Source of the DNA: Psychrobacter namhaensis
GTDB taxonomy: Bacteria > Pseudomonadota > Gammaproteobacteria > Pseudomonadales > Moraxellaceae
Direction: 5' to 3'
DNA: 64,000 nt
NCBI RefSeq assembly: GCF_016107545.1
Contig: NZ_JABASS010000003.1
Span: 178,196-242,195 of the forward strand
The notes beneath the pieces were generated by a model that ran no database searches, had not been told where the DNA came from, and saw nothing but the letters and a program-made list of their open reading frames with translations. A program made the translations under genes and the position numbers. Below are positions 37,633 through 47,482 of this stretch, piece by piece (positions within the stretch are counted from its first letter, which is position 1; the number at the start of each line of letters is the position of its first letter).

Positions 37633-38865
37633 TCAAAAAATACGTTTATCATCGACAGGCTTAGCGAACTTATCAATGTTGGTTTCGATATTTTTAGCAA
37701 TGTCCAAATAATAAGTGGCAAACTCATCATCAGCCAATACACTTGGCTCCCCTTTATCTACTTGCGCACGTATACCACTTGCTAACGGCAATTGCCCTAA
37801 TAACGGCACGTGATATTGCTCAGCGATGCGCTCACCGCCGCCCGTACCAAAAATCGCTTCGGTATGATTACAGTTGCTACAAGTATGCAGCGCCATATTT
37901 TCAACCACCCCAAGTACAGGAATATTGGTTTTATTAAACATCTCGATACCTTTTTGCGCATCGAGTAACGCCACATGCTGCGGTGTTGTGACAATAACGG
38001 CTCCAGTGACGGGAATTCGCTGTGCTAATGTCAGTTGAATATCACCTGTCCCTGGTGGCATATCAATCACCAAATAGTCTAGCTGCGGCCAGTTGGTTTG
38101 ATTATATAGCTGCATCAAAGCGCCTGTCGCTTTAGGACCGCGCCATGCAACCGGCGTGTTATCGCCATCGAGCAGGCTACCAATCGACAACATCGCCATG
38201 CCATGGGCATTCACAGGAACAAACTGCTCATTTTCCAGCTCAGGCTTGACGTTGTCTACGCCTAGCATGGTTGGCATACTCGGACCATAAATGTCGGCAT
38301 CCAATACACCAACACGGTTGCCAAGCTTTTGTAACGCCAACGCAATATTGACTGTCGTGGTTGACTTACCAACGCCGCCTTTGCCGGACGCCACCACGAT
38401 GATATGACGAATACGGGGATGCGCTGCTAATGATGCTTGTGTCGGTGCGGCTTTGGTGATTGGCGGCTCGGCATTGTTACCATTAGAATGATTATCAGCG
38501 CTTGATGATGATTTAGGCTGAGCTTCCATGGCATTAGTCGTTTCGGGCATTGGCTTTGGTAAGGTTGAGCCAGCGCCTTTCTCTGGGGCAGGTAAACGCA
38601 CATTCATATGGATGGTTTTGATACCGTGCGGATGCAGAAGCTGACCAAGCTCTTGTTGAATGGTTTCAGGATTGCTACCTTGTGGCAAGCGCAAATCTAG
38701 AGTGAGCTGGTCTCCATCCCGCTCTAAACCTGTGACCATGGTTGCGATACTGAGGGTGCCGACTTCATAGCCAAGCAGCACCTTATCGACCGCACTATCA
38801 CGTTCAGCCCGCTGTTGCGGCGTTTCAGATGCTGTATTGGATTTTTTCTTCATAAAGTTAAACAT
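37633..38865 (-). CDS. apbC: Iron-sulfur cluster carrier ATPase (Mrp/ApbC)
   Basis: P-loop NTPase that holds and transfers [4Fe-4S] clusters as a dimer. An N-terminal MIP18-like domain (about 25-95: SIATMVTGLERDGDQLTLDL, LHPHGIKTIHMN) is joined by a polar linker to the Mrp domain, with the deviant Walker A VVASGKGGVGKSTTTVNIAL, DADIYGPSMPTMLG, VIDMPPGTGDIQLTL, and the cluster-binding pair CSNC. 410 residues, longer than E. coli Mrp because of the linker. Close to metG here, as in several other proteobacteria. Confidence 0.93.
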   Translation of the reverse strand: MFNFMKKKSNTASETPQQRAERDSAVDKVLLGYEVGTLSIATMVTGLERDGDQLTLDLRLPQGSNPETIQQELGQLLHPHGIKTIHMNVRLPAPEKGAGSTLPKPMPETTNAMEAQPKSSSSADNHSNGNNAEPPITKAAPTQASLAAHPRIRHIIVVASGKGGVGKSTTTVNIALALQKLGNRVGVLDADIYGPSMPTMLGVDNVKPELENEQFVPVNAHGMAMLSIGSLLDGDNTPVAWRGPKATGALMQLYNQTNWPQLDYLVIDMPPGTGDIQLTLAQRIPVTGAVIVTTPQHVALLDAQKGIEMFNKTNIPVLGVVENMALHTCSNCNHTEAIFGTGGGERIAEQYHVPLLGQLPLASGIRAQVDKGEPSVLADDEFATYYLDIAKNIETNIDKFAKPVDDKRIF

Positions 38866-38987
38866 AGCTACCGTTACTACCTATATAAGTGGATTGGTAT
38901 GGTAAGGCGAATCGATCAATACCGTAGCAGATAAGCCTTTTGTCCAAACCTTTTATCGTGACAGTGTAGCTCAATTACAGGCATAAA

Positions 38988-39024
38988 AAAACCACAACGC
39001 CAGTAGGATTGAGCGTGTGGTTTT
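38988..39024 (-). terminator. Terminator of the CoA-transferase cluster
   Basis: Complementary arms 38988-39000 and 39013-39024 (AAAACCACA-CGC / GCGTGTGGTTTT with one bulge) followed on the minus strand by a T run. Confidence 0.75.
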
Positions 39025-39055
39025 GTACCCCTCATAGCCGCTTAGTGATCACGTT

Positions 39056-39175
39056 TTAATTCATAAACCAACCATGACTGGCGACGATAGACTGGCCAGT
39101 AAAGACATTACTTGGAAACGCTGCTAAAAATAAGGCCACTCTTTCTGACAAATCCTGTTGTAATTGGGTCGCCAT
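39056..39175 (-). pseudogene. Remnant of a short-chain dehydrogenase C-terminus
   Basis: A 39-residue frame ([20 protein letters not shown] then SHGWFMN) closely follows the C-terminal end of classical SDR enzymes such as 3-hydroxybutyrate dehydrogenase, which read VALFLAS...ITGQ...VDGGW. The conserved Asp-Gly before Gly-Trp is replaced by Ser-His. AAGGAA lies 5 nt before its ATG. It sits 130 bp after scoB, where a ketone-body dehydrogenase would make metabolic sense. Best read as a decayed gene end; a functional microprotein is possible but unsupported. Confidence 0.5.
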
Positions 39176-39304
39176 GTACGTTCCTTAACAGTGATCTAAA
39201 GTGAGGGTTTAATCATTTAAAAAATGGTGAAGCCAGTCGATAAATAAGCCGCTAAAATAGTGCGGCTACTGTATAAAATGATTAAGATTATGGGCGTGTA
39301 AAAA

Positions 39305-39934
39305 TTAGCGAGCAATGCTGACTGGTGTTTTATCTTGCAGCTCATCAAAACTAACGCCATCCGCCAGCTCAACCAACGTCAACCCATTATCCGTCACATC
39401 TAATACCGCAAGCTCAGTGATAATACGATCGACCACCCCTTTACCGGTCAATGGTAGCTCACAATTGGCAAGGATTTTTGGATCGCCATGTTTATTGACT
39501 TGCTCCATCAGTACAATGACGCGCTGTACGCCAGCGACCAAATCCATGGCACCGCCCATGCCTTTGACCATTTTTTTCGGAATCATCCAATTGGCAAGAT
39601 CACCGTTTTCTGAGACTTCCATTGCGCCTAGTATCGCAAGGTTGACATGTCCACCGCGAATCATCGCAAACGATTCTGAGCTACTAAAATAACTGGCACC
39701 CGCCTCTGCTGTTACGGTTTGTTTACCTGCATTAATCAAGTCAGCATCGACGTTTTCTGCGGTTGGAAACTCGCCAATACCTAGCAAGCCATTTTCTGAT
39801 TGTAGCCAGACATCCACGCCTTCAGGAATATAATTGGCCACAAGCGTTGGTAGACCAATCCCTAAATTGACATAATAGCCGTCTTGTAGCTCTTTTGCGG
39901 CACGCTGTGCCATTTGTTCTCTTGTCCATGCCAT
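39305..39934 (-). CDS. scoB: 3-oxoacid CoA-transferase, subunit B
   Basis: Beta subunit of a class I CoA-transferase (succinyl-CoA:3-ketoacid or related). The catalytic glutamate lies in [13 protein letters not shown] (about residue 45-50), and [20 protein letters not shown] and [17 protein letters not shown] are family hallmarks. 209 residues. AAGGAA precedes ATG 39934. It follows subunit A by 142 bp. Substrate choice (acetoacetate, 3-oxoadipate) cannot be read from the sequence; no oxoadipate-pathway gene is nearby. Confidence 0.92.
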   Translation of the reverse strand: MAWTREQMAQRAAKELQDGYYVNLGIGLPTLVANYIPEGVDVWLQSENGLLGIGEFPTAENVDADLINAGKQTVTAEAGASYFSSSESFAMIRGGHVNLAILGAMEVSENGDLANWMIPKKMVKGMGGAMDLVAGVQRVIVLMEQVNKHGDPKILANCELPLTGKGVVDRIITELAVLDVTDNGLTLVELADGVSFDELQDKTPVSIAR

Positions 39935-40076
39935 GTTGATTTCCTTATTTTTTACGATATTCTATTTTTATTCACTTACATAGTCAGTTATGTAAACAAT
40001 TAGCTATCTAAATTATCATCCATCCAAAAACTGACCATTACTTTTAAATACACTTAAGCGTCTACAACGCTCTGAT

Positions 40077-40790
40077 TTAAGCACCTTCTACCGTTTTAGT
40101 GGTGGTTTTTTCGATGCGTTTTTCAGGGTTGCTGTTTAACACAATACGTTGTACAAAAATACCGGGCAGATGCACCTCATCGGGATCAAGGGTGCCCGTC
40201 TCTACGATTTCCTCTACTTCAACGATGGTGATTTTGCCAGACATCGCGCAGTCTGGATTGAAGTTACGCGCGGTTTTATTGAACATCAAATTACCGGCTT
40301 TATCGGCCTTTTGCGCTTTAATAAGTGCCACATCCGCACGCAATGAACGCTCAAGCACATAAGTGCGACCATCAAAATCACGTGTCTCTTTGCCTTCAGC
40401 GACGAGGGTGCCCACGCCAGTTGCGGTATAAAACGCTGGAATACCAGCACCGCCTGAACGAAGTTTTTCGGCCAAGGTGCCTTGCGGTGTCAGCTCAACG
40501 TCTAGCTCGCCTGCCAAGTATTGGCGCTCAAACTCCTTGTTCTCACCTACATAAGAGGAGATCATTTTTTTGATTTGGCGCGTTTGTAGTAATAATCCTA
40601 AACCGAACCCATCGACACCCGCGTTGTTACTGATACAGGTCAAGCCCTTAACCCCACTATCACGCAGCGCTTCGATCAGTGCTTCTGGAATACCGCACAG
40701 ACCAAAACCGCCAATAGCGAGCGTTTGGCCATCACTAACGACATCTTTTAACGCCGCTTCCGCGCTGTTGTATACTTTTGAGCGACTCAT
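40077..40790 (-). CDS. scoA: 3-oxoacid CoA-transferase, subunit A
   Basis: Alpha subunit partner of the following gene. It has the CoA-binding segment [20 protein letters not shown] and then [70 protein letters not shown]. 237 residues, normal. AAGGAGAT before ATG 40790 is a strong ribosome site. First gene of the leftward pair. Confidence 0.92.
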   Translation of the reverse strand: MSRSKVYNSAEAALKDVVSDGQTLAIGGFGLCGIPEALIEALRDSGVKGLTCISNNAGVDGFGLGLLLQTRQIKKMISSYVGENKEFERQYLAGELDVELTPQGTLAEKLRSGGAGIPAFYTATGVGTLVAEGKETRDFDGRTYVLERSLRADVALIKAQKADKAGNLMFNKTARNFNPDCAMSGKITIVEVEEIVETGTLDPDEVHLPGIFVQRIVLNSNPEKRIEKTTTKTVEGA

Positions 40791-41118
40791 GCTTATCTCC
40801 TTGCAAGTCTATTTTTTGTTATCCAGGTTTATTAATCATCATTGATCTTTGCTTTTTTAAGACGCTGATACTAGCTATCTAAGTTATTGCTGACTGATAC
40901 ATTACTAACATATGGTTTTTAGACATTATACCAATACACTCCCTATCGATATATCATATATTAGATACTTATGCTAACTTAGCATATTATTCTAGCAGCG
41001 ACTAGAGAATAACATTAAGAACGCACGAGCCAGCGCAGTAATACAGCATATGTGAAGTCAGTATCCCCATCAGTTTATACTTAACAGAACACATTCAACC
41101 GTTCTGCTGCATTGACGT
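40791..41118. other. Intergenic region upstream of scoA
   Basis: 328 bp, AT-rich; expected to hold the scoAB promoter on the minus strand. Nothing specific was recognised. Confidence 0.45.
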
Positions 41119-41265
41119 ATGGCTATCTGCGGCTTAACACATAAGCAGTCGTACTTAAACTTAGCAATGGTCACGATGGTGATTCCCCTCATCGCTGTGG
41201 TCGCCGTTATTACCTTAGGGACGATGTTTGGTTCATTCTTAGGGACGATGTTTGGTTCATTCTAA
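41119..41265 (+). CDS. Candidate 48-residue membrane microprotein
   Basis: A frame from ATG 41119 (or internal ATG 41167) gives a short polar start followed by a hydrophobic helix (VIPLIAVVAVITLGTMFGSF) and a repeated LGTMFGSF. A terminator follows the stop by 55 bp on the same strand, so a short transcript is plausible. There is no strong ribosome site and I do not recognise a family. The C-terminal eight codons are an exact tandem duplication. Confidence 0.35.
   Translation: MAICGLTHKQSYLNLAMVTMVIPLIAVVAVITLGTMFGSFLGTMFGSF
41215..41262. repeat. Exact 24-bp tandem duplication
   Basis: The unit beginning TTAGGGACGATG (41215-41238) is repeated without change at 41239-41262, directly before a TAA. 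Confidence 0.9.
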
Positions 41266-41319
41266 GGCCTATTGAGACTTTCGTTTTTCATTATCGAAGC
41301 GTCCTGAGCAACTAAAAGT

Positions 41320-41350
41320 CCCACTGAGCGAGTAGCTTGGTGGGTTTTTT
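41320..41350 (+). terminator. Terminator between the small frame and metG
   Basis: CCCACTGAGC (41320-41329) and GCTTGGTGGG (41335-41344) pair at 8 of 10 positions (plus G-T) and are followed by six Ts. Confidence 0.7.
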
Positions 41351-41513
41351 ATGTCTGACCTATCACCATCAAATGGGGTGCAGGCCTACTGTTTATGGTG
41401 AAAAGACGCCTGACAAACGAGAAGTAATTACTAAGGAATATCACAAATTTAGTCGAATTACGGTATCATAGGCACACTTTTTAAATTTTTATTATTTTTA
41501 GAAGTTTTTAATA

Positions 41514-41542
41514 TTGATAATATCGCGTCTGTTGACTATAAG
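41514..41542 (+). promoter_or_regulatory. Putative metG promoter
   Basis: TTGATA (41514-41519) and TATAAG (41537-41542) with a 17-bp spacer, 45 bp before the metG start. Confidence 0.55.
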
Positions 41543-41587
41543 TCGCTTGAGACGTTAGATAACCAACCCGTTTATATAAAAATATAG

Positions 41588-43699
41588 GTGATAAAAGTGC
41601 GTGAGATTCTAGTAACCAGTGCGCTGCCCTACGCCAATGGCTATATCCATTTGGGGCATCTTGTAGAGTATATTCAGACAGACATTTGGGTACGCGCGAT
41701 GAAAGCGCAAGGTCATCAGGTCACTTATGTCTGCGCGGATGATGCACACGGTACGGCAATCATGCTCAAAGCAGAAGCCAATGGCGTAACGCCAGAGGCG
41801 CAAATTGCCTCAGTGAAAGCCTCTCACGAAGCAGATTTTTCGAAGTTTTTGATTAACTTTGATAACTATCACACCACTCACTCAGAGGAAAACAAACAAT
41901 TCTCTGAGATGATTTATCGTCGTCTAAATAATGCAGGGCACATTAGTACAAAAGACGTCGAGCAGCTTTTTGACCCTGAAAAGCAGTTGTTTTTGGCCGA
42001 CCGTTTTGTCAAAGGCACTTGCCCTGAATGTGACTCGCCAGACCAGTACGGTGATAATTGCGAAGTTTGCGGTACCACTTATGATGCAACAGATCTAAAA
42101 GACCCACATTCAACGTTATCTGATGCCACACCTGTCCTCAAAACCTCTAAGCATTATTTCTTTGACTTGCCTGAATTTGAGCAATTCTTAAAAGATTGGA
42201 CGCGCAGTGACAATCGCTTGCAAGTGTCGGTCGCCAACAAACTACAAGAGTGGTTTGATGCTGGACTTGCCAGCTGGGATATCTCACGCGATGCGCCCTA
42301 CTTTGGCTTCCAGATTCCAGACACCCCAAGCGATGAGCCAGATAAATACTTTTACGTGTGGCTTGATGCCCCAGTTGGCTACATGGCAAGCTTTAAAAAC
42401 CTGTGCGATAAGCGCGAAGGGACAGAGCAAGCGCTCGATTTCGACCGTTATTGGATGCAAGAAAACGAGCACAAAACCGAGGTTTATCACTTCATTGGTA
42501 AAGATATCGTTTATTTCCACGCTTTATTTTGGCCAGCCATGCTTGCGGGTAGTGAATTCCGCACGCCAACGGGTGTCTTTGCCCACGGCTTCTTGATGGT
42601 CAACGGCGAAAAAATGAGTAAATCACGCGGCACTTTTATCAAGGCTGAAACTTACGCTGAGCATTTGCATCCTGAATATTTGCGTTATTACTTTGCCAGC
42701 AAGTTGTCTGACAAAGTTGAAGACATCAACCTTGATTTAGAAGACTTCATGCAAAAGGTTAACTCTGATTTGGTCGGTAAAGTGGTCAATATCGCCAGTC
42801 GCAGTGCTGGTTTCTTGGTGAAAAAATATGACGGTATACTCTCGGATGTTTGCGTAGAGTCTGAGCTGTTAGAAGATATTACCAAAACGGGCGATGAGAT
42901 TGCTGCCGCTTATGAAAACCGTGAATTCTCACGTGCCATGCGCTTAATCATGCAGTGCGCGGACAAAGCCAACGAATATATCGACGCTAAAAAACCGTGG
43001 TCATTGGCTAAACAGGAAGGCACTGAGCAAGAAGTCCAAGACGTCTGCTCGGTGGCGATTAATATATTCCGTCAGTTGATGGTCTATCTTGCGCCTGTAC
43101 TGCCTGAACTGACGGCCAATGCCAAAGCATTCTTAAACATTGATGACTTAAGCTTTGCCAGCCGTAATGAGTGGCTGCTTGGACATAAAATCAATAAGTT
43201 CAAGCCACTGATGCAGCGTATCGAAGAAAAAGATGTCACGGCCATGGTTGAAGACTCAAAAGCCTCGTTAACGCAAACAGAGACGCCCGTACCTAGCGAA
43301 GGCCACAAACCAGATGCAAAAAATCAAACGTCTTCAACAGCAGAGGCTAATACAGGTGCCGAGCAAACAGACTATATTGGTATCGAAGATTTTGCCAAAG
43401 TTGAGATGAAAGTGGCACACGTTTTAGCATGCAATCATGTCGAAGGCGCTGATAAGCTATTACAATTTACCCTAGATGTCGGCGAAGACCAACCACGTAA
43501 TGTATTTAGCGGTATCCGTAAGTTTTATGAGCCTGAGCAACTGCAAGGCAAAAAGGTGATTTGTGTCACCAATCTTGCCCCACGTAAGATGAAGTTTGGT
43601 GTTTCAGAAGGAATGGTATTGTCAACTGGCGAGCCAAAGACTGGCTTAACAGTCGTTACCTTACCGGATGCTTGCGTAGTTGGTGATACGTTGGCCTAA
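41588..43699 (+). CDS. metG: Methionyl-tRNA synthetase
   Basis: Charges tRNA-Met. HIGH-type motif in [17 protein letters not shown], zinc knuckle [18 protein letters not shown] (about 145-162), KMSKS loop [11 protein letters not shown], anticodon-binding helices after that, a low-complexity linker (about 565-595) and a C-terminal EMAPII/Trbp dimerisation domain ([33 protein letters not shown]). 703 residues, the long bacterial form. GTG 41588 is the likely start; a second GTG at 41597 is possible. Confidence 0.96.
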   Translation: MIKVREILVTSALPYANGYIHLGHLVEYIQTDIWVRAMKAQGHQVTYVCADDAHGTAIMLKAEANGVTPEAQIASVKASHEADFSKFLINFDNYHTTHSEENKQFSEMIYRRLNNAGHISTKDVEQLFDPEKQLFLADRFVKGTCPECDSPDQYGDNCEVCGTTYDATDLKDPHSTLSDATPVLKTSKHYFFDLPEFEQFLKDWTRSDNRLQVSVANKLQEWFDAGLASWDISRDAPYFGFQIPDTPSDEPDKYFYVWLDAPVGYMASFKNLCDKREGTEQALDFDRYWMQENEHKTEVYHFIGKDIVYFHALFWPAMLAGSEFRTPTGVFAHGFLMVNGEKMSKSRGTFIKAETYAEHLHPEYLRYYFASKLSDKVEDINLDLEDFMQKVNSDLVGKVVNIASRSAGFLVKKYDGILSDVCVESELLEDITKTGDEIAAAYENREFSRAMRLIMQCADKANEYIDAKKPWSLAKQEGTEQEVQDVCSVAINIFRQLMVYLAPVLPELTANAKAFLNIDDLSFASRNEWLLGHKINKFKPLMQRIEEKDVTAMVEDSKASLTQTETPVPSEGHKPDAKNQTSSTAEANTGAEQTDYIGIEDFAKVEMKVAHVLACNHVEGADKLLQFTLDVGEDQPRNVFSGIRKFYEPEQLQGKKVICVTNLAPRKMKFGVSEGMVLSTGEPKTGLTVVTLPDACVVGDTLA

Positions 43700-43782
43700 C
43701 CCTATGAGGTTGGGGTCAATACTGTCATGATAGGATGATTATTCAGTAGACTCTAGACACGAATAAAACTATCGCCATAAAA

Positions 43783-43810
43783 AAACGGTCTAAACAGACC
43801 GTTTTTTTTG
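43783..43810. terminator. metG terminator
   Basis: AAACGGTCT (43783-43791), loop AAAC, AGACCGTTT (43796-43804), with flanking A and T runs; may also serve the convergent gene to its right. Confidence 0.88.
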
Positions 43811-43849
43811 TGCCTGATTTATAAAATGAATAAAAATAAAGCCTTACCC

Positions 43850-44242
43850 TTATCTACTCAAGATATCAATGATCTGCAACGTGTCATTAATCACCGTCAC
43901 AATGTTATTTTCTGGCGTACGAATACGAACATAGCGGTCGTCATAACGATCTAAAATGACTGACCGATCATAGATATCTCTATCGAGATTGCCGACTACT
44001 CTATAGCCGTATTTATCAAGATCACGCTTAAATGAAGCATTAGGGCTAGCATTGCGATAAGCATTGATACTCGGATAGGCATTGCCCCTATGGTTATTAC
44101 CGACATAAACGGATTTGTTTTTGGCATTTCCATGACCATTGCCATTGTGCCCATGATGGTCTTTTGCCATAGCAGGCAAACAAGTCAACGAGGCGGCCGT
44201 AATACCAGCAATGGTTAATAACTTAAAATTAGCAGTGTTCAT
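43850..44242 (-). CDS. Small periplasmic protein, His/Asn/Gly-rich N-terminus
   Basis: 130 residues with a signal peptide ending at PAMAK (about residue 26). Mature N-terminus DHHGHNGNGHGNAKNK is rich in His and Asn, which could bind metal. The rest (SFKRDLDKYGYRVVGNLDRD, YDRSVILDRYDDRYVRI) is charged and looks like a small beta fold. It resembles in style the short periplasmic stress or metal-response proteins, but I cannot name a family. Transcribed alone. Confidence 0.65.
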   Translation of the reverse strand: MNTANFKLLTIAGITAASLTCLPAMAKDHHGHNGNGHGNAKNKSVYVGNNHRGNAYPSINAYRNASPNASFKRDLDKYGYRVVGNLDRDIYDRSVILDRYDDRYVRIRTPENNIVTVINDTLQIIDILSR

Positions 44243-44797
44243 GGTGTTATCCTTAGGATATTCGGTTATGAAAGATTAGCTAAATACCAGAGTCTATCGA
44301 ACATTCATTAAATCGATATCCTATGAATTTTAGACTCTCTTTAACGTTACTTTTTAATGAAAATTAGCTTATGTTAATTATAAAGTGGCTACGTAATGAA
44401 TGCGTTGCTGGCTTGTATGCTTTTGAACGACGGTTTTATTAGATAAAAACACGCCTTAAGCGGCATTTTTTGTGATCAAAACCCGTGAAACCTTCTCTGA
44501 TAAAACCCTCAGCACATGCCTTAATGCACCCTATGACGAATACGCTTTAATTTTTTATTGCGATAAGTTACATTACTGTCATAATATGACCATAATGATC
44601 GATGGAACGATTACTTTATTGTTAGCCTGCTATCTTGGCATCAACATAGCATTGACTCGGCTAATCTGCACTTTCCAATATCATTCTTAAGAACCAACGT
44701 TAACGAAAACGAGCGTAAGCCTTACAACAATTAGGCTGAGTAAGTAATAACGTGCGCTTGGTTTTGAGACGGATATAACCTATGAGTTAACCTGATA
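44243..44797. other. Intergenic region before the ABC transporter cluster
   Basis: 555 bp. A 72-codon frame at 44472 has no ribosome site or recognisable product. The promoters of the small periplasmic protein (left) and of the transporter cluster (right) must be here, but I could not place them with confidence. Confidence 0.4.
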
Positions 44798-45850
44798 ATG
44801 ACTATTGCTTCTACCTTACGCTTGAGCCTATACGGTGCTGCTATCAGCGCCACCCTTGGATTAATTGGCTGTTCAAATACCACAGACACCGCTGCCACGA
44901 CTGATGAAAATACAGCTGCCGATACTGACAAGCCTGCCAAAACATTGGCCATCACGCAAATCGTCGAACATCCTTCATTAGATGAGATGCGTCGCGGCAT
45001 TATTGATGAGCTGGCTGATAAAGGCTATGTTGAAGGTCAAAACCTCACCGTCAATTTCCAAAGCGCCCAAGGCAACACAGCGACAGCGGGTCAGATTGCA
45101 AAACAGTTTGCCGGTGACAACCCAGATGCTATCGTCGCAATCTCGACGCCATCTGCGCAGTCTGTTGTCGCATCAACTAAGATGGTTCCTGTTATTTATA
45201 CCGCCATCTCAGACCCGGTAGCAGCAAAGCTTATCGATGAAAATGACGTGCCTATCCAGTCCAATGTGACAGGTTTGTCTAGCGAGTTACCGATCGAGCC
45301 ACAGTTAGACAATATTCAAAAAATTGTGCCCAATGCCAAGACGATTGGTTACGTCTATAGCCCAGGTGAGGTCAACTCGGTTGTGGTGCTCAATCAACTT
45401 AAGAAAGCCGCACCCGCACGTGGCCTAAAAATACTAGACGTCACCGCCAATCGCCCCACTGACGTTGCCATGGCGACTCGTAGCCTTGCAGGACGCGCCG
45501 ATGTTATTTATACCTCGTTAGACAATAACGTGGTATCAGCATTTGAAGCGATGGCTGGTGCCGCAAACGAGCTTGATATTCCAATCATCGCCTCAGATGA
45601 GTTTAGTGTCAGACGCGGTGCCACTGCTGCACTTGGTGTCAACGATTATGACTTTGGTCGTACCACAGGCAAAATGGTTTATCGGGTGTTAAGTGGCGAG
45701 GCGGTAAACACGATTAAGCCTGAAGTGATGAATACCCTCACCTTATACGCAAGCCCAAAACACGCGGCTGAACAAGGGGTGAGCTTGTCAGATGACCTGT
45801 TAAAAAATGCCATCAATGTCGACAAACAAGCACAGAGTGCGGATAAATAG
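44798..45850 (+). CDS. ABC transporter substrate-binding lipoprotein (TrpX-type), copy 1
   Basis: Periplasmic binding lipoprotein of the COG2984 / DUF534 family, often taking aromatic amino acids or similar compounds. Lipobox LIGC, lipidated Cys about residue 25. Conserved family blocks are ITQIVEHPSLDEMRRGIIDE, NFQSAQGNTATAGQIAKQF, IGYVYSPGEVNSV, TSLDNNVVSAFEAM and DEFSVRRGATAALGVNDYDF. 350 residues. A close paralogue follows at 45977, then a permease and an ATPase. Confidence 0.88.
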   Translation: MTIASTLRLSLYGAAISATLGLIGCSNTTDTAATTDENTAADTDKPAKTLAITQIVEHPSLDEMRRGIIDELADKGYVEGQNLTVNFQSAQGNTATAGQIAKQFAGDNPDAIVAISTPSAQSVVASTKMVPVIYTAISDPVAAKLIDENDVPIQSNVTGLSSELPIEPQLDNIQKIVPNAKTIGYVYSPGEVNSVVVLNQLKKAAPARGLKILDVTANRPTDVAMATRSLAGRADVIYTSLDNNVVSAFEAMAGAANELDIPIIASDEFSVRRGATAALGVNDYDFGRTTGKMVYRVLSGEAVNTIKPEVMNTLTLYASPKHAAEQGVSLSDDLLKNAINVDKQAQSADK

Positions 45851-45976
45851 CTCTAACAAGTAGTACTGACAAACAGTACTAACACAAAATATTTGGCCAT
45901 CTATATGGCGCGCTTTACCTTTTATCCATCTATTAAATAATGTACGGACACATTATTGTTTTCAGGAGTGAGACCC

Positions 45977-47014
45977 ATGTTGTATCAAAATCTTTTTGGT
46001 CGTTTCAATTTTAGTAAGGCGCTATTGTTAGGCGGCGTTTGTACCGCCCTCTTGACAGGTTGTAACCAGTCAGCACAAGATGCGAGTACCACGGACAGTG
46101 CAACTGGCGATGCCGCAACTGATATGAAGACCGTTGCCATCACCGCTATCGTTGAACATCCAGCGCTTGATGATGTACGCAAAGGTGTCATCGATGAGTT
46201 AAATGAGGCCGGCTTTAAAGATGGTGAAAACTTAACGGTTAACTTCCAAAGTGCACAGGGTAACACGGCCACTGCTGGCCAGATTGCCAAACAATTCGTT
46301 GCCGATGCACCCGATGTTATCGTCGCTATTGCAACCCCATCGGCCCAGTCTGTCGCCGCTTCTACTAGCAGTATTCCGTTGGTATTCTCAGCCGTCACTG
46401 ATCCAGTCGCAGCCAAGCTAGTACCTAAACTAGATGGTTCTGGTACCAATGTGACGGGGGCATCAGACGCACTACCCTATGAGCCACAAATCGAATTGAT
46501 GCGTCAAATCATTCCAGATTTAAAGAACGTCGGTTATGTCTATAGTCCAGGTGAAGTAAACTCAACCATCACTTTACAAAACCTCAAAGAGAAACTGACG
46601 CCACTAGGTATCAATGTGCATGAGGCACCTGCGCAGCGTAGTAATGATATCGCGATGGCAGCACGTAGCCTTGAAGGTAAAGTCGATATGATCTACACCT
46701 CGACCGATAACAACGTGGTTTCCGCTTATGAGTCGCTATATCAAATTGCTAAAGAAAGTAAGATTCCACTCATTGCCTCAGATACCAGCTCAGTTGAGCG
46801 TGGTGCAATTGCGGCATTGGGGGTAAACTACTACGATCTTGGCCGCGAAACTGGCAAAATCGTTGTGCGTATCTTAAACGGTGAAAAAGCAGGCGCTATC
46901 CCTGTCTATACCCCACAAAACCTCGATCTATATGTCAGCCCAACACACGCCAAAGAACAAGGCATTACTTTGTCACAAGCGGTTATCGATAAAGCAAAAG
47001 AAGTGGTAGAATAA
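45977..47014 (+). CDS. ABC transporter substrate-binding lipoprotein (TrpX-type), copy 2
   Basis: Paralogue of the preceding gene with the same blocks (ITAIVEHPALDDVRKGVIDE, NFQSAQGNTATAGQIAKQF, VGYVYSPGEVNST, TSTDNNVVSAYESL, DTSSVERGAIAALGVNYYDL). Lipobox LLTGC, Cys about residue 29. ATG 45977 is chosen because AGGAG lies 8 nt upstream; the longer frame from TTG 45956 is not needed. 345 residues. The two copies differ mainly in the signal peptide and in pocket-lining loops, so they may bind different ligands while sharing one membrane transporter. Confidence 0.88.
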   Translation: MLYQNLFGRFNFSKALLLGGVCTALLTGCNQSAQDASTTDSATGDAATDMKTVAITAIVEHPALDDVRKGVIDELNEAGFKDGENLTVNFQSAQGNTATAGQIAKQFVADAPDVIVAIATPSAQSVAASTSSIPLVFSAVTDPVAAKLVPKLDGSGTNVTGASDALPYEPQIELMRQIIPDLKNVGYVYSPGEVNSTITLQNLKEKLTPLGINVHEAPAQRSNDIAMAARSLEGKVDMIYTSTDNNVVSAYESLYQIAKESKIPLIASDTSSVERGAIAALGVNYYDLGRETGKIVVRILNGEKAGAIPVYTPQNLDLYVSPTHAKEQGITLSQAVIDKAKEVVE

Positions 47015-47124
47015 CGCACTTTTATAGTTGTCTTATCATAGCAGTCACCCGATAAACGACTGTTTTGACCAATTTATCATTATGCGTCATTTAGCTTTTC
47101 GCTATGAGCCCAAGTGTTTAACCT

Positions 47125-47161
47125 AAGAAACCCAGCTATGAATCAGTAGGCTGGGCTTCTT
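47125..47161 (+). terminator. Hairpin between binding proteins and permease
   Basis: AAGAAACCCAGC (47125-47136) and GCTGGGCTTCTT (47150-47161) pair at 11 of 12. The T run is weak, so it may be a partial terminator or mRNA stabiliser that lets binding proteins be made in excess. Confidence 0.55.
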
Positions 47162-47482
47162 ATTTAAGCGAGAGTTATTTACTACTTTACGGTGGCTCAT
47201 TGCTGATAAGACACTGGTTAAGTATAAAGTATTGACGTATTTTAGATTGATAAATTTTTGAATCGAAGCTTTGAACCAAGGTGGCTTATGATCGTTGTTC
47301 ATCGTGACATGTTTTGGTTTACCCTAACCGCAGATTGCTTAATCTGTTAAATTCACCGCTTAGCCGTTTAGCTAACATTGACTGACAAACCATAGGTAAA
47401 ATAACGGAGGTATGTACCGCTCACTTACACTATGGATAGACAGTTATTTACTAAACGCTTGGTTATGACTTACTGATCTCTT
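47162..47482. other. Gap before the permease gene
   Basis: About 320 bp without a recognised gene or strong promoter; it separates the two binding proteins from the permease. Confidence 0.4.

Noticed and set aside
44472..44690. 72-codon frame in the gap before the ABC cluster
   Set aside because: No ribosome site, mixed composition, and starts with a weak codon; not credible as a gene.
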